Source: Halomonas jincaotanensis
GTDB lineage: Bacteria; Pseudomonadota; Gammaproteobacteria; Pseudomonadales; Halomonadaceae
DNA length: 64,000 nt
Direction of reading: 5' to 3'
NCBI RefSeq assembly: GCF_018448785.1
Contig: NZ_JAHCLU010000007.1
Span: forward strand, 62,001 to 126,000
The position numbers and the translations under genes are program-made. Of the stretch, positions 1 to 8,788 are shown piece by piece; the first letter of the stretch is position 1, and the number at the start of each line of letters is the position of its first letter. Below the pieces are notes generated by a model. It was not told where the DNA came from, did no database searches, and saw only the letters and a list, made by a program, of their open reading frames with translations.

Positions 1-2495
1 ACGCCTTCCGTGGCGCCGACATCTACACCTACCTGCGCGCGCGCCGCGACACCGAGGGCCGCCACGTCACCCTGGGCACCAACTTCCGCTCCAGCAGCGA
101 GATGGTCGACGCGGTCAATCGCTGCTTCGCGCACGCCGAGGCGCACCCGCCCGGCGCCTTCCTGTTCAAGGAACCCGACGAGAGCAACCCCGTACCCTTC
201 GTGGGTGTCGACGCCAAGGGCCGCAAGGACACGCTGATCGTGGACGGCCGGCCCCAGCCGGCCATGACGCTATGGCAGCTCGATGCCCCGGAAGGGTCGA
301 AAGAGCAACCGCTGTCCAAGACCGCCTACCACGGCGTGATGGCCGAGCGCTGCGCCTCGTACATGGTCGAGCTGCTCGAACAGGGCCAACGCGGCCGAGC
401 TGGATTCATCGCTGACGACGCGTTCAAGGCGCTCAAACCCTCCGACATGGCGGTGCTGGTCAACGGCCTGGGCGAAGCCAAGGCGATCCGCCAGGCGCTG
501 GCGCGACGCGGGGTCAAGAGCGTCTACCTCTCCGACAAGGACAAGGTGTTCGCCTCGCCCATGGCCTCGCAGCTGGAAGCCTGGCTGCACGCCTGCGCCG
601 AGCCCGACGACGCGCGCAAGCTGCACACCGCGCTGGCCATGCCCGCGCTGGGGCTGGATATCGCCACGCTCTCGGCCTTGAACGAAGATGAACTGGCCTG
701 GGAAGGCCGGGTCATGCAGTTTCGCGACTACCATCGCCTGTGGCAGACCCAGGGCGTGCTGCCACTGGTGCGGCGACTGATCAACGACTTCGGCATCGCC
801 ACGCGGCTGCTCGAGGGCGGGCCGGCAAGCGAAGGCGAGCGCTGGCTCACCGACCTGCTGCACCTCGGCGAACTCCTGCAACACGCCAGCCAGGAGCTCG
901 ACGGCGAACACGCGCTGATCCGTTTTCTCGCCGAGTCCATCGCCCACCCCGAGGGCCAGGGCGATACCCATCGCCTGCGCCTGGAGAGCGACGCCGACCT
1001 GGTGCAGGTGATCACCATCCACAAGTCCAAGGGACTCGAGTACCCGCTGGTGTTCCTGCCGTTCATCTGCGGCCATCGCCCGACCAGGAAGGACGACTCA
1101 CCGCTGCGCTGGCACGACGCCAAGGGTCGGCTGCGCATCAGCCTGAAGGCCGACGACGAGAGGCTGGCCATCGTCGATCGCGAACGCCTGGGCGAGGACC
1201 TGCGCAAGCTCTACGTCGCGCTGACCCGCGCCCGCCACGCTGCCTGGCTGGGCATGGCGTTGCTCAAGGGGCTGGAAGGCAGCGCCATCGGCCAACTGCT
1301 CAACGACGGCGCCGCCATCGATTCCGCCGACTTCGGCGAGGCCCTCGGCCGGCTCAAGGGGCACGGAGGCGACGCCTGCCCGAGCATCCATATCGAGCCC
1401 GCGCCGCCGGCCCATGCCAGGGTCGCTAACCTGGCCAGCGCCGAGCAGCCCCTCGGCGCGGCACGCACACCCAAGCGCCCCGCCCGCGAGCACTGGTGGA
1501 TCGCCAGCTACTCGGCGCTGCGCGTCTCCGCCGACGGCGCGCCGCTGGACGCGCTCGAACCTCCCGCCCCCGTAAGCGCTGACACACCTGAGACGCCAGG
1601 CGACAGCCCGGCACTGCCCGAGCCGGCCACAGCGCGGGAGGCCACCGCGCTGGAAGTGATCGAAGAGCCCCGCGACAGCGGCAGCAGCGAACCCACCGCC
1701 AACCTGCATCGCTTCCCGCGCGGCCCCGGCCCCGGCACGTTTTTACATGGAATACTGGAATGGGCCGGCGAACAGGGCTTCGCCCGCGTGGCCGCCGACC
1801 CCGCCGCCCGGGAGGACGCCCTCGCGCGGCGCCTGAACCTGCGCGGCTGGTCGCACTGGCTGCCCACCCTGCACGAATGGTTCGGCTCACTGCTCAGCGC
1901 GCCTCTTCCACTACCCCAGCCGCTGCCCCAGTCCCTGCCAGAGACGGGCACGCCGTGCCGGCTGGCGTCGCTTGCCACCTATCAGGTCGAGATGGAGTTT
2001 TGGTTCGCTGCCAACCGCGTCGATACCCGTCGGCTGGACGCCCTCGTCAGCGCATACACGCTCCGCGGCGCGCACTTCAACACACCGCGCTCGCCGCTGG
2101 ACGCCGACACGCTCAACGGCATGCTCAAGGGCTTCATCGATCTGGTGTTCGAGTGCGAGGGGCGCTATTACGTCGCCGACTGGAAGTCCAACCACCTGGG
2201 CCCGGACGACGCCGCCTACAGCCCGGAGGCGATGCGCCTGGCGGTGGCCGAGAAGCGCTACGACCTGCAGTTCGCGCTCTACCTGCTTGCCCTGCATCGG
2301 CTGCTCAAGTCGCGCCTGCCGGATTACGACTACGACCGCCATATCGGTGGCTCGCTGACCGTTTTTTTGAGGGGCGCGAATGCCGAGAGCCGCGGCGTGC
2401 ATGCCGAGCGCCCGCCCCGCGAGCTGATCGAGGCGATGGACGCGCTGTTTCGCGGCGAGCCAGTCCCTGCTCACGCCCCGGAGGCCCTAGCATGA
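1..2495 (+). CDS. recB: RecBCD subunit RecB, 3' part (5' end outside window)
   Basis: C-terminal two thirds (about 830 residues) of the RecB helicase-nuclease. The open frame starts at base 3 and is already inside the gene, so no start is visible. In frame I see the helicase segment GADIYTYLRAR near base 18, motif V-like ITIHKSKGLEYPLVFLP near 1010, and motif VI LYVALTRARH near 1208. The nuclease domain follows, with GTFLHGILEW near 1735, then GFIDLVFE and VADWKS near 2130-2190. These supply the Asp and Lys of the PD-(D/E)XK-type site that makes RecB the sole nuclease of RecBCD. A Pro/Ala/Glu-rich linker lies around 1560-1680 between helicase and nuclease parts. The stop overlaps the recD start (ATGA), as expected for translational coupling. 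RecBCD repairs double-strand breaks and degrades unprotected linear DNA, including phage DNA. Confidence 0.97.
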   Translation, partial: AFRGADIYTYLRARRDTEGRHVTLGTNFRSSSEMVDAVNRCFAHAEAHPPGAFLFKEPDESNPVPFVGVDAKGRKDTLIVDGRPQPAMTLWQLDAPEGSKEQPLSKTAYHGVMAERCASYMVELLEQGQRGRAGFIADDAFKALKPSDMAVLVNGLGEAKAIRQALARRGVKSVYLSDKDKVFASPMASQLEAWLHACAEPDDARKLHTALAMPALGLDIATLSALNEDELAWEGRVMQFRDYHRLWQTQGVLPLVRRLINDFGIATRLLEGGPASEGERWLTDLLHLGELLQHASQELDGEHALIRFLAESIAHPEGQGDTHRLRLESDADLVQVITIHKSKGLEYPLVFLPFICGHRPTRKDDSPLRWHDAKGRLRISLKADDERLAIVDRERLGEDLRKLYVALTRARHAAWLGMALLKGLEGSAIGQLLNDGAAIDSADFGEALGRLKGHGGDACPSIHIEPAPPAHARVANLASAEQPLGAARTPKRPAREHWWIASYSALRVSADGAPLDALEPPAPVSADTPETPGDSPALPEPATAREATALEVIEEPRDSGSSEPTANLHRFPRGPGPGTFLHGILEWAGEQGFARVAADPAAREDALARRLNLRGWSHWLPTLHEWFGSLLSAPLPLPQPLPQSLPETGTPCRLASLATYQVEMEFWFAANRVDTRRLDALVSAYTLRGAHFNTPRSPLDADTLNGMLKGFIDLVFECEGRYYVADWKSNHLGPDDAAYSPEAMRLAVAEKRYDLQFALYLLALHRLLKSRLPDYDYDRHIGGSLTVFLRGANAESRGVHAERPPRELIEAMDALFRGEPVPAHAPEALA

Positions 2496-4741
2496 ACGAC
2501 ACCAAGGACCTCTTCGACGACCTGCCCGAGCCTTTCGAATCCGGACCTTTGGAGCCCGGATCTTTGAAACCCGGACCGCCAGAAACCCACCCGGCGCTTG
2601 AGGACATCGACGCGCTGATCGCCCTGCTCGACCGCTGGGTGGCGCGTGGCTGGCTGCGCGCGCTGGACCGGGCGCTCGTGGTCTTCCTGCATCGCGAGAT
2701 CAACGACGGCCCGCCGCTGTTGCTGCTTGCCGCTGCGCTTGCCAGCCACCAACTCGGTCGCGGCCATGTCAGTCTTGACCTGGCGCAGACGCTGGCCGCG
2801 CCCAACCTGGCGCTCTCGCTGCCGCCGGAAGGCGACGATCTCAGCGACCCGCCGCCGCTGCCCAGTCAGGTGCTGGAAGGGCTGGAACTTGAACGCTGGT
2901 GCGCAGCGCTCGACCACCCGCTGCTGGTCGCCGACGGCCACGATAATCAGCCCGGCAGCACGCCGCTGGTCAGGCTGACAGGCCCCGGTAGCGCCCGGCT
3001 CTACCTGCGCCGCTACTGGCAGTACGAGCAGGACATTCGCGTCCGCATCGCCGCCCGGCTGGATGACGTTTCCTCTGATAAGAACCCTGCCAGTAGGAAC
3101 CCGGCGCTCCTGGCCGCCGCCCTGGACGCCCTCTTCCCCACCACCGTGGAGATCGACTGGCAGAAGGCTGCCTGCGCCCTGGCCGCCCGCTCGCCCTTCG
3201 CGGTGATCACCGGCGGCCCCGGCACCGGCAAGACCACCACCGTGGTCAAGCTGCTCGCCCTGCTGCAGTCGCAACAGCTCGCCCAGGCCGACCGAGCGCT
3301 GCGAATCCGCCTGGCCGCGCCCACCGGCAAGGCCGCCGCGCGGCTCAACGAATCGATCGCCGGGCAGGTGGCGGACCTGGCACTGGCCGCCCTGAGCGAC
3401 GACCCCGAATCGCTGCGCAGCGTTATCCCCCAGGAAGTGACGACCCTGCACCGCCTGCTGGGTTCGCGGCCGGACACGCGTCACTTCCGCCACCACGCCG
3501 GCAACCCGCTGGCGCTCGACGTGCTGGTGATCGACGAAGCCTCGATGGTCGACATCGAGATGATGGCCGCCGTGCTCGGCGCCCTGCCTCCGCGGGCGCG
3601 GCTGATCCTGCTCGGCGACAAGGACCAGCTCGCCTCGGTGGAGGCCGGCGCCGTGCTCGGCGACCTGTGCCAGCGCGCCGAGGGCGGCCACTACCATCAC
3701 GCGACCTGCCAATGGCTGGCTCAGGCGACCGGCACGGCGGTTCCCGAGCATTACCAGAACACGGAAGGCCAGCCGCTGGATCAAGCCATCGCCATGCTGC
3801 GCGTCAGCCACCGCTTCGATGCAAGCAGCGGCATCGGCCAGCTCGCGCAGGCGGTCAATCGCCCTTTGCGCCATGAGCACGACGGCCAGGCAAAGAAGCG
3901 CGCCATCCGTGAGGTATTCACAACGGGCTACACCGATATCGCCCGCCTGCCCCTGGCGGACGCCGACGACCCCGCCTTCGAACGGCTGGTGGTCGACGGC
4001 TACCCGGCCGGCTTCAAGCACCGCGGCATCGGCCGGCAGCATCGCGGCAACGACCTCGCCCCGGCCACCGGCTATCGCCACTATCTCGACGTGCTGCATC
4101 GCCAGAGGCCGGACCAACGCGCCCCGGGCGAGGCGTCGTTCGACCAAGTGAAAGCGCGCCATGACGACTGGGCGCTGGCCGTACTCGACGCGCATAACCG
4201 CTTCCAGTTGCTGTGCGCGCTGCGCAAGGGCCCGTGGGGGGTGGAAGGCCTGAGCCTGCGCATCGCCAAGGCGCTGCGGCGCGAGAGGCTGATCGCCGCC
4301 AACGACAGGGAACTCGAACGCGGCTGGTATCTCGGCCGCCCGGTGCTCGTCACCCGCAATGACTACGGCCTCGGTCTGATGAACGGCGACATCGGCATCA
4401 CCCTCGCCCTACCGCACCCGGAAGACCCAAGCAGAAGCGTGCTGCGTGTCGCCTTTCCCACGGCGAACATCGACAAGCCCGTCAAGTGGGTACTGCCCAG
4501 CCGCCTGCAAGCGGTGGATACCGTGTTCGCCATGACCGTGCACAAGTCGCAAGGCTCGGAATTCACCCACACCGCGCTGGTGCTGCCCGAGGCGCCCAAT
4601 CCGATCCTGACCCGGGAGCTTGTCTACACCGGCATCACCCGCGCCAAGCATTGGTTTACCCTGGTGGAAAGCGGGCGCGGGATATTGGATGAAGCGGTGA
4701 CCAGGGAGGTCGTACGCGTGAGTGGGCTGGGGCTGTCATAA
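2492..4741 (+). CDS. recD: RecBCD subunit RecD, 5'-3' helicase
   Basis: About 749 residues, longer than the roughly 610 of E. coli RecD. ATG overlaps the recB stop by 4 bases. A short acidic/proline-rich N-terminus precedes the conserved N-terminal domain. Walker A GGPGTGKT is at residues 241-248, Walker B-type VIDEAS lies near residue 347, and the GDKDQL motif follows. Near the C-terminus are TVHKSQGSEF (motif V region) and YTGITRAK (motif VI), so all superfamily 1 helicase motifs are present. Partner of recB directly upstream; recC is not in the window. Extra length relative to E. coli includes a segment around residues 410-560 between helicase motifs, which is known variation in halomonad and pseudomonad homologues (recalled, not checked). 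The 3' end is duplicated as a decayed copy at about 5128-5607. Confidence 0.96.
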   Translation: MNDTKDLFDDLPEPFESGPLEPGSLKPGPPETHPALEDIDALIALLDRWVARGWLRALDRALVVFLHREINDGPPLLLLAAALASHQLGRGHVSLDLAQTLAAPNLALSLPPEGDDLSDPPPLPSQVLEGLELERWCAALDHPLLVADGHDNQPGSTPLVRLTGPGSARLYLRRYWQYEQDIRVRIAARLDDVSSDKNPASRNPALLAAALDALFPTTVEIDWQKAACALAARSPFAVITGGPGTGKTTTVVKLLALLQSQQLAQADRALRIRLAAPTGKAAARLNESIAGQVADLALAALSDDPESLRSVIPQEVTTLHRLLGSRPDTRHFRHHAGNPLALDVLVIDEASMVDIEMMAAVLGALPPRARLILLGDKDQLASVEAGAVLGDLCQRAEGGHYHHATCQWLAQATGTAVPEHYQNTEGQPLDQAIAMLRVSHRFDASSGIGQLAQAVNRPLRHEHDGQAKKRAIREVFTTGYTDIARLPLADADDPAFERLVVDGYPAGFKHRGIGRQHRGNDLAPATGYRHYLDVLHRQRPDQRAPGEASFDQVKARHDDWALAVLDAHNRFQLLCALRKGPWGVEGLSLRIAKALRRERLIAANDRELERGWYLGRPVLVTRNDYGLGLMNGDIGITLALPHPEDPSRSVLRVAFPTANIDKPVKWVLPSRLQAVDTVFAMTVHKSQGSEFTHTALVLPEAPNPILTRELVYTGITRAKHWFTLVESGRGILDEAVTREVVRVSGLGLS

Positions 4742-4808
4742 ACTGGCCTCACACCCAATCGTTTATGTCGCTCGATCGTGCAGAAAGCGCTCGGACCCTG
4801 GAGGCACC

Positions 4809-5081
4809 ATGCTATGGATAGTGGTGTTAATGAGCTTGTTGTTGGCGGTTTATGCCCATTACCGGCTGCCGCAGCACGCAGCGAAAAAAACCACGCTCTG
4901 GCCCACGCGTATCTTCCTTATTGTTCTCGGGCTGGGCGTCGGCTGGGCGCTCAGTGCTCGCTACTTCCCAATGACGGAGGGCAGCGACAAGCTGGCGATG
5001 TTCTTGCTCGGCTTTGGAATCGCGCATTTCCCATCGGCTTGCGTGCTCTTCCTCAAGTATTGGCGCGACAAAACGACATGA
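4809..5081 (+). CDS. Small three-segment membrane protein, unknown
   Basis: 90 residues. I chose ATG 4809 because GGAGG sits 5 bases upstream and the hydrophobic segments begin immediately; the same frame runs open further upstream without a ribosome site. Three hydrophobic stretches lie at about residues 1-18, 34-53 and 63-86, ending in a basic WRDKTT tail, so an inner-membrane protein is likely. I do not recognise a family. It sits between intact recD and the broken recD copy, so it may have arrived with, or been bracketed by, the duplication. No operon partner: recD ends 67 bases before and the remnant follows about 46 bases later. Confidence 0.6.
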   Translation: MLWIVVLMSLLLAVYAHYRLPQHAAKKTTLWPTRIFLIVLGLGVGWALSARYFPMTEGSDKLAMFLLGFGIAHFPSACVLFLKYWRDKTT

Positions 5082-5127
5082 CACTTTCCCTCAATGGGAC
5101 AAGCCCCGATTGAGGTTCTTGTTGGCA

Positions 5128-5607
5128 GCGCATCAGCAAGGCGCTGCGGCTTGAGAGGCTAGTTGTCACCAACGACTGTGAATTCGAACGCGGCTGGTAC
5201 CTCGGCCACCCGGTGCTCGTCACCCGCAACGACTATGGCTTCGGCCTGATGAACGGCGACATCGGCATCACCCTCGTCCTGCCACACCCGGAAGACCCGA
5301 GCAGAAGCGTGCTGCGCGTCGCCTTTCCCACGGCGTACGCCGACAAGCCCATCAAGTTGATACTGCCCAGCCGCCTGCAAGCGGTGGATACCGTCTTCGC
5401 CATGACGGTGCACAAGTCGCAAGGCTAGGAATTTACCCACACAGCGCTGTTGCTGCCCGACGGGACTAGTCCGATCTTGACGAGAGTATTAGTCTCCACA
5501 GTCGTTAACCGAGCCAAGCATCGTTTTGCATTAGTAGAAAACGTACATGAGATATTAGATGACGCCGTATTGAATTAAGCTGCGTGGGTGAATGGGCTGG
5601 GGAGGAT
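5128..5607 (+). pseudogene. Decayed duplicate of the recD 3' end
   Basis: Collinear with recD bases about 4258-4738. The first 300 bases are closely similar to recD, including long identical runs such as GAACGGCGACATCGGCATCA and GCCGCCTGCAAGCGGTGGAT. An in-frame TAG replaces the Ser codon just after the HKSQG motif (near 5426). From there to the end the copy is still alignable but much more diverged and AT-richer. It lacks the first four fifths of recD, so it cannot make a helicase. Most likely a leftover from recombination that brought in the neighbouring AT-rich island, with the first half perhaps kept similar by gene conversion with recD. Confidence 0.85.
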
Positions 5608-5613
5608 TTCATT

Positions 5614-5645
5614 ACCTGTCATCACCACTAATGGCGATGACAGGT
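5614..5645. terminator. Stem-loop between recD remnant and STAND gene
   Basis: ACCTGTCATC (5614-5623) pairs perfectly with GATGACAGGT (5636-5645) across a 12-base loop; T-rich sequence follows on the plus strand. It lies between two converging coding regions, so it could stop transcripts from both sides. No long T run, so efficiency is uncertain. Confidence 0.5.
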
Positions 5646-5686
5646 TATCTTCTTAAGCTCATCCTTAAAGTTAATATCCGCAATAA

Positions 5687-8200
5687 TTAGACTTCTTCCA
5701 ACACGTATGACTCAAAAATTTCCATCCCACTTGATTTTTTTACTTTCTGTTTTAACAGTGAGTTATGCTTCCCGATGCGGATATTATAAGCAGATGCTTG
5801 ACTTGGCTTTCTTATGTTGGGCCTCTCATCACTAAGAAGCCTATACCCGAAATCGAACAAAACAGTTCTTACGTCTCCCCTATCAATTAATTTTGATACT
5901 ATATCAAATGATGAAAGCCTCTCTCCTTCTGCAGACGGGAGCAGCTTACAAATGTAATTATTCAACTCAAATATTTCATTAAGCCTGACTTTTCGAGTTA
6001 GCTGATCAAGAGACGTCAAGCCCGAAGAAAGTTTCTCACTCGCCTCAATCAAATCTTTTATCTTATCTTCGCCCTTCCTGTGCTTCGACTTATAAATCAA
6101 CCCTCTAGCGAGCCTATAATTCCAAGTCTGCTCATCGCACACACCGCTTCCTAGCGCGTGTCTAGCCACATCTATCATACCTTGAGGATAAGTCTTTCCT
6201 TCTTCAGCTCGGTACCAGCAATCGTAAAGAAACTCTTTTTTTGTAGCGCCTTTTGTGTGAGCCAACCTGAAATTCTTTCTTGCTTCATCATAATCGGGGA
6301 GCGTTGCCTCAAGATAAAGCCATCCCTTTGTAAGAATTAAGTCTGGATGCTGCTTTTGCCTTGCGAGTTCATTATCAATAGTTTTAAATGCCCTCGAAAA
6401 ATCCCCTTCACGCTTTAGGGCTCTAGCCTGACTAATCGCCATACCCACCCTGTGCTTATTGCCTCTTTTTCCTTCATTATCTGATGACCTCTGGCGTCTA
6501 ACTTCTTTTAACAGAGCTTGGTAATCCCCGGCCATTTCCTTACTTATTCCTCCAACCAAAAGAGAAGTGGTTGATGAAACAGTAAAACGGTCCTCGCCTA
6601 GCACTATCCTCGGCTCATCAACCAAGAAAAGCGCTTTCAGTTCTTCAACTACATCCATGAGCTTTGTTCTTGGATAGGCCAAAACCTGCTTCAACTCGGT
6701 AAATGAGCAACTTCCAAAATAAGTAATAGCTAACAAGGAACGCTTGGCTTCAGGGCTAAGGGAGTCTATCTCCCTTCGAACTGCAGCATTTCGCGCATCC
6801 TCCCCTAGTTCACCCTTCCATTCGGATATGGCTTTATCCAAAGGCAAGCCCGATTTGTGGAGCCTTATTATCGACTGAGTTAGCAGTGGCGATCCATCAC
6901 TAATCTCATGCATCTTCTCAACGGTATTATTTTTTATGTTTTTTACACTATACTTCTCTATCAACGACTCAACATATTCTTTGTATTCAACAATATTCAT
7001 CCCCGCAACATCAATACATGAGTCACTGGAATATGAAAACTTTTTCCGAGTAGTGATCAAATAACGCACCCGCTCACTTGCTAAATGGCGGCAACAGTCA
7101 ACAATTTTTTTCTGCTCATCTTCTTCCAAAGCATCGATGTTATCAACAATTACTAAGCTTGGAAAAAGATCTATAGACTGTTTTATAATTGATTTTAGTC
7201 CATTAACTGAAAGCCCATCTACATCTTCTTCTAAGAGAGCACAGTGCCCAGCAAGAGAGATCAAAAAGTCATATGCAGTTGAAAAATCCGCTTCACTTAA
7301 ATCGTAATAGCTATTTGCGGCTCCAGAAAACTGCTTCTCTTTCGCACTTAGCCAGATAACTTTCTCAAATCCTTGCGGAGAGCTTCTAGAAAATTCCTCG
7401 CAAAACTTATATGCTATAGAAGTCTTACCCTTCCCTCCATCTCCTGCTAACACTCTAGTATAGTCAAATGGCTCAGCCATCCACTGCCAGAGCAGGGTAA
7501 TCTCTTCTTGTCTTCCTACGAATTTTGGGCAAATTAGCTGTTTGTCTGGAAGATTATGCTCCAATAATCTTACTTGCTGATCGCTCAACCCTCCGGCTCT
7601 ATTTACAAAATTTCTAGGGGAGAATAGAAATTTATAATCCTCTGGTTTTTCCGCTTTAACACACTGATCAAGGGATCTCATAAGCACATCTTCAGAGGAA
7701 AACACCTTTGCACTTTTTCCCGCCTTAGAAGGCCCATCTCTTATTACTTTTACAAGATCCTCTCCAGCACTACGCCTAGGTATTAGCAGAAGACCAAACT
7801 CATAACTTTTTCCGTCGAAATCCCTCTCAACTTTCCCAAAAGTACAATCAATATCGGAGCCGGTAAAATATTTAATTTTGTCTCTCAACTGCGCCAAATT
7901 GAATGAATCAACATCAATTTCTACCGGTGCGAAAACTTTATCCTTAACCAACTCATGAACACCATAAATAATATAACCTCCGAATGAATTATGAAAGCTA
8001 ACCACTTGCTTTACACGTTTTGCCAAAGCCACTTCATTGTCTTCAAAGCCTCCTTTATAATCCCACAGCCACCCCTCTTTCGGACAAAAATTACCCCCCG
8101 AAATCAGTTTATTGATAGGTTTTTCACCAATTTCCTGGCGTTCTATACAATGCGCAATTTGGGCTGCAACACCGCTCAGACTGAAACCTAAACTTTCCAT
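5687..8200 (-). CDS. STAND-type NTPase with AlbA_2/Schlafen-like N-terminus, putative defence protein
   Basis: 837 residues, ATG with GGAG 5 bases upstream. Residues about 45-175 resemble the AlbA_2 (Schlafen) fold: WLWDYKG at 44-50, then VSFHNSFGGYIIYGVHE at 67-83, then a KVFSSEDVLMRS end. The P-loop segment follows at about 225-400: FVGRQEEI at 228-235, Walker A GDGGKGKTS at 253-261, VIWLSAKEK, Walker B LVIVDNIDAL at 349-358, and sensor-like YLITTRKK. A winged-helix-like stretch comes next, then helical repeats of TPR kind from about 590 to the end. This effector-NTPase-repeat order is that of STAND immune sensors such as Avs and NLR-like proteins, in which the C-terminal repeats bind a trigger and the N-terminus acts. 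Codon and base use are unlike all neighbours. No partner gene is present, so it would act alone. Family placement is by reading; a defence role is inference. Confidence 0.75.
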   Translation of the reverse strand: MESLGFSLSGVAAQIAHCIERQEIGEKPINKLISGGNFCPKEGWLWDYKGGFEDNEVALAKRVKQVVSFHNSFGGYIIYGVHELVKDKVFAPVEIDVDSFNLAQLRDKIKYFTGSDIDCTFGKVERDFDGKSYEFGLLLIPRRSAGEDLVKVIRDGPSKAGKSAKVFSSEDVLMRSLDQCVKAEKPEDYKFLFSPRNFVNRAGGLSDQQVRLLEHNLPDKQLICPKFVGRQEEITLLWQWMAEPFDYTRVLAGDGGKGKTSIAYKFCEEFSRSSPQGFEKVIWLSAKEKQFSGAANSYYDLSEADFSTAYDFLISLAGHCALLEEDVDGLSVNGLKSIIKQSIDLFPSLVIVDNIDALEEDEQKKIVDCCRHLASERVRYLITTRKKFSYSSDSCIDVAGMNIVEYKEYVESLIEKYSVKNIKNNTVEKMHEISDGSPLLTQSIIRLHKSGLPLDKAISEWKGELGEDARNAAVRREIDSLSPEAKRSLLAITYFGSCSFTELKQVLAYPRTKLMDVVEELKALFLVDEPRIVLGEDRFTVSSTTSLLVGGISKEMAGDYQALLKEVRRQRSSDNEGKRGNKHRVGMAISQARALKREGDFSRAFKTIDNELARQKQHPDLILTKGWLYLEATLPDYDEARKNFRLAHTKGATKKEFLYDCWYRAEEGKTYPQGMIDVARHALGSGVCDEQTWNYRLARGLIYKSKHRKGEDKIKDLIEASEKLSSGLTSLDQLTRKVRLNEIFELNNYICKLLPSAEGERLSSFDIVSKLIDRGDVRTVLFDFGYRLLSDERPNIRKPSQASAYNIRIGKHNSLLKQKVKKSSGMEIFESYVLEEV

Positions 8201-8349
8201 TCCAACTCCACTAAAAAGTCATAAAAAACAACATAAGTTTTCGATATTTCGCCAACTAGCTCGCTTGCTGATAATGTTAGATAATCACTTTCGTAATACA
8301 CAAACCTCCCGGCAAATGTATTCACCTCTTCCAACCTATCCTTATAACT

Positions 8350-8601
8350 TCAAGTGACATCTTTGCATTCATCAAACAAAAAGTACGAGGCATCGCCCTT
8401 GAACGGGCAGTGGGGCACGGTTTCGGAGCGCGTCAGCAGGTCTATCCGCACCTCTTCGCGCGGAAGGTACTGCCGCAGCGGGTAACCGCGTTCGCGGAGT
8501 TCGATAGCTTGGGTGGTGTCGGCGAGCAAGGTGCCGTCGATTTTCACCTGCAACCGGCGTTCGTGCGGGTGCAGGCGGGGCTCGGTAGAATCCGTCGTCA
8601 T
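8350..8601 (-). pseudogene. DUF427 protein, C-terminal half lost
   Basis: The first 73 residues match the DUF427 pattern: RGYPLRQYLPREEV followed by HCPFKGDASYF. Intact members continue with a segment around a WSYEDPYP-type motif; here the sequence switches after residue 73 to LFDECKDVT and stops, exactly where GC-rich DNA gives way to AT-rich DNA near 8380. The start ATG at 8601 is intact. The gene was therefore broken by the island, and any product lacks the conserved C-terminal part. Missing function is unknown, since DUF427 proteins have no agreed role. Confidence 0.8.
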
Positions 8602-8707
8602 ACGGTCATTCCTTGCGTATCGGCGTTATCGTTATATTTAGCTAATACGCAGCCTAGCACTGAAGCATGGTTTATCCCATGCGCAGGATCAATGGAATGG
8701 CTGGGAG

Positions 8708-8788
8708 TGATCTTACCCAGGAGCGGTGGACACCGCGTCAAGCCAGTACACTGAGACAGAGTCACCCATGGCAAGGCAGGCAGCGTCG
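8708..8788 (+). mobile_element. Possible left-end remnant of an IS3-like element
   Basis: The stretch TGATCTTACCCAG, then GGTGGACACC, then CTGAGACAGAGTCACCC just before ATGGCAAGGCAG looks like the left end of IS3-family elements, in which a terminal repeat ending in GGACACC is soon followed by an OrfA starting MARQ. Nothing of the transposase survives beyond about seven codons. The match is from memory of the family, so treat as tentative. Confidence 0.35.

Larger units (their letters stand above)
5613..8380. mobile_element. AT-rich genomic island inserted beside recBCD
   Basis: Base composition drops sharply from the GC-rich flanks to clearly AT-rich sequence between about 5613 and 8380. 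The left side abuts the broken recD copy; the right side cuts the DUF427 gene in its reading frame near 8380. The only gene inside is the minus-strand STAND NTPase. No integrase, transposase, tRNA or clear flanking direct repeat was found, so the means of entry is unknown. Homologous recombination through the recD tail on the left side is an inference from the duplicate. Boundaries are approximate, set by composition and by loss of the neighbours' reading frames. Confidence 0.7.

Noticed and set aside
270..1076. Long antisense ORF inside recB, and similar long antisense frames in GC-rich genes (for example 2471-4195, 13692-14666)
   Set aside because: Artefacts of high third-position GC; no family sequence and real genes occupy the other strand.
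4722..5081. Longer form of the small membrane protein beginning inside recD
   Set aside because: ATG 4809 has a proper ribosome site and the added part is recD sequence in another frame.
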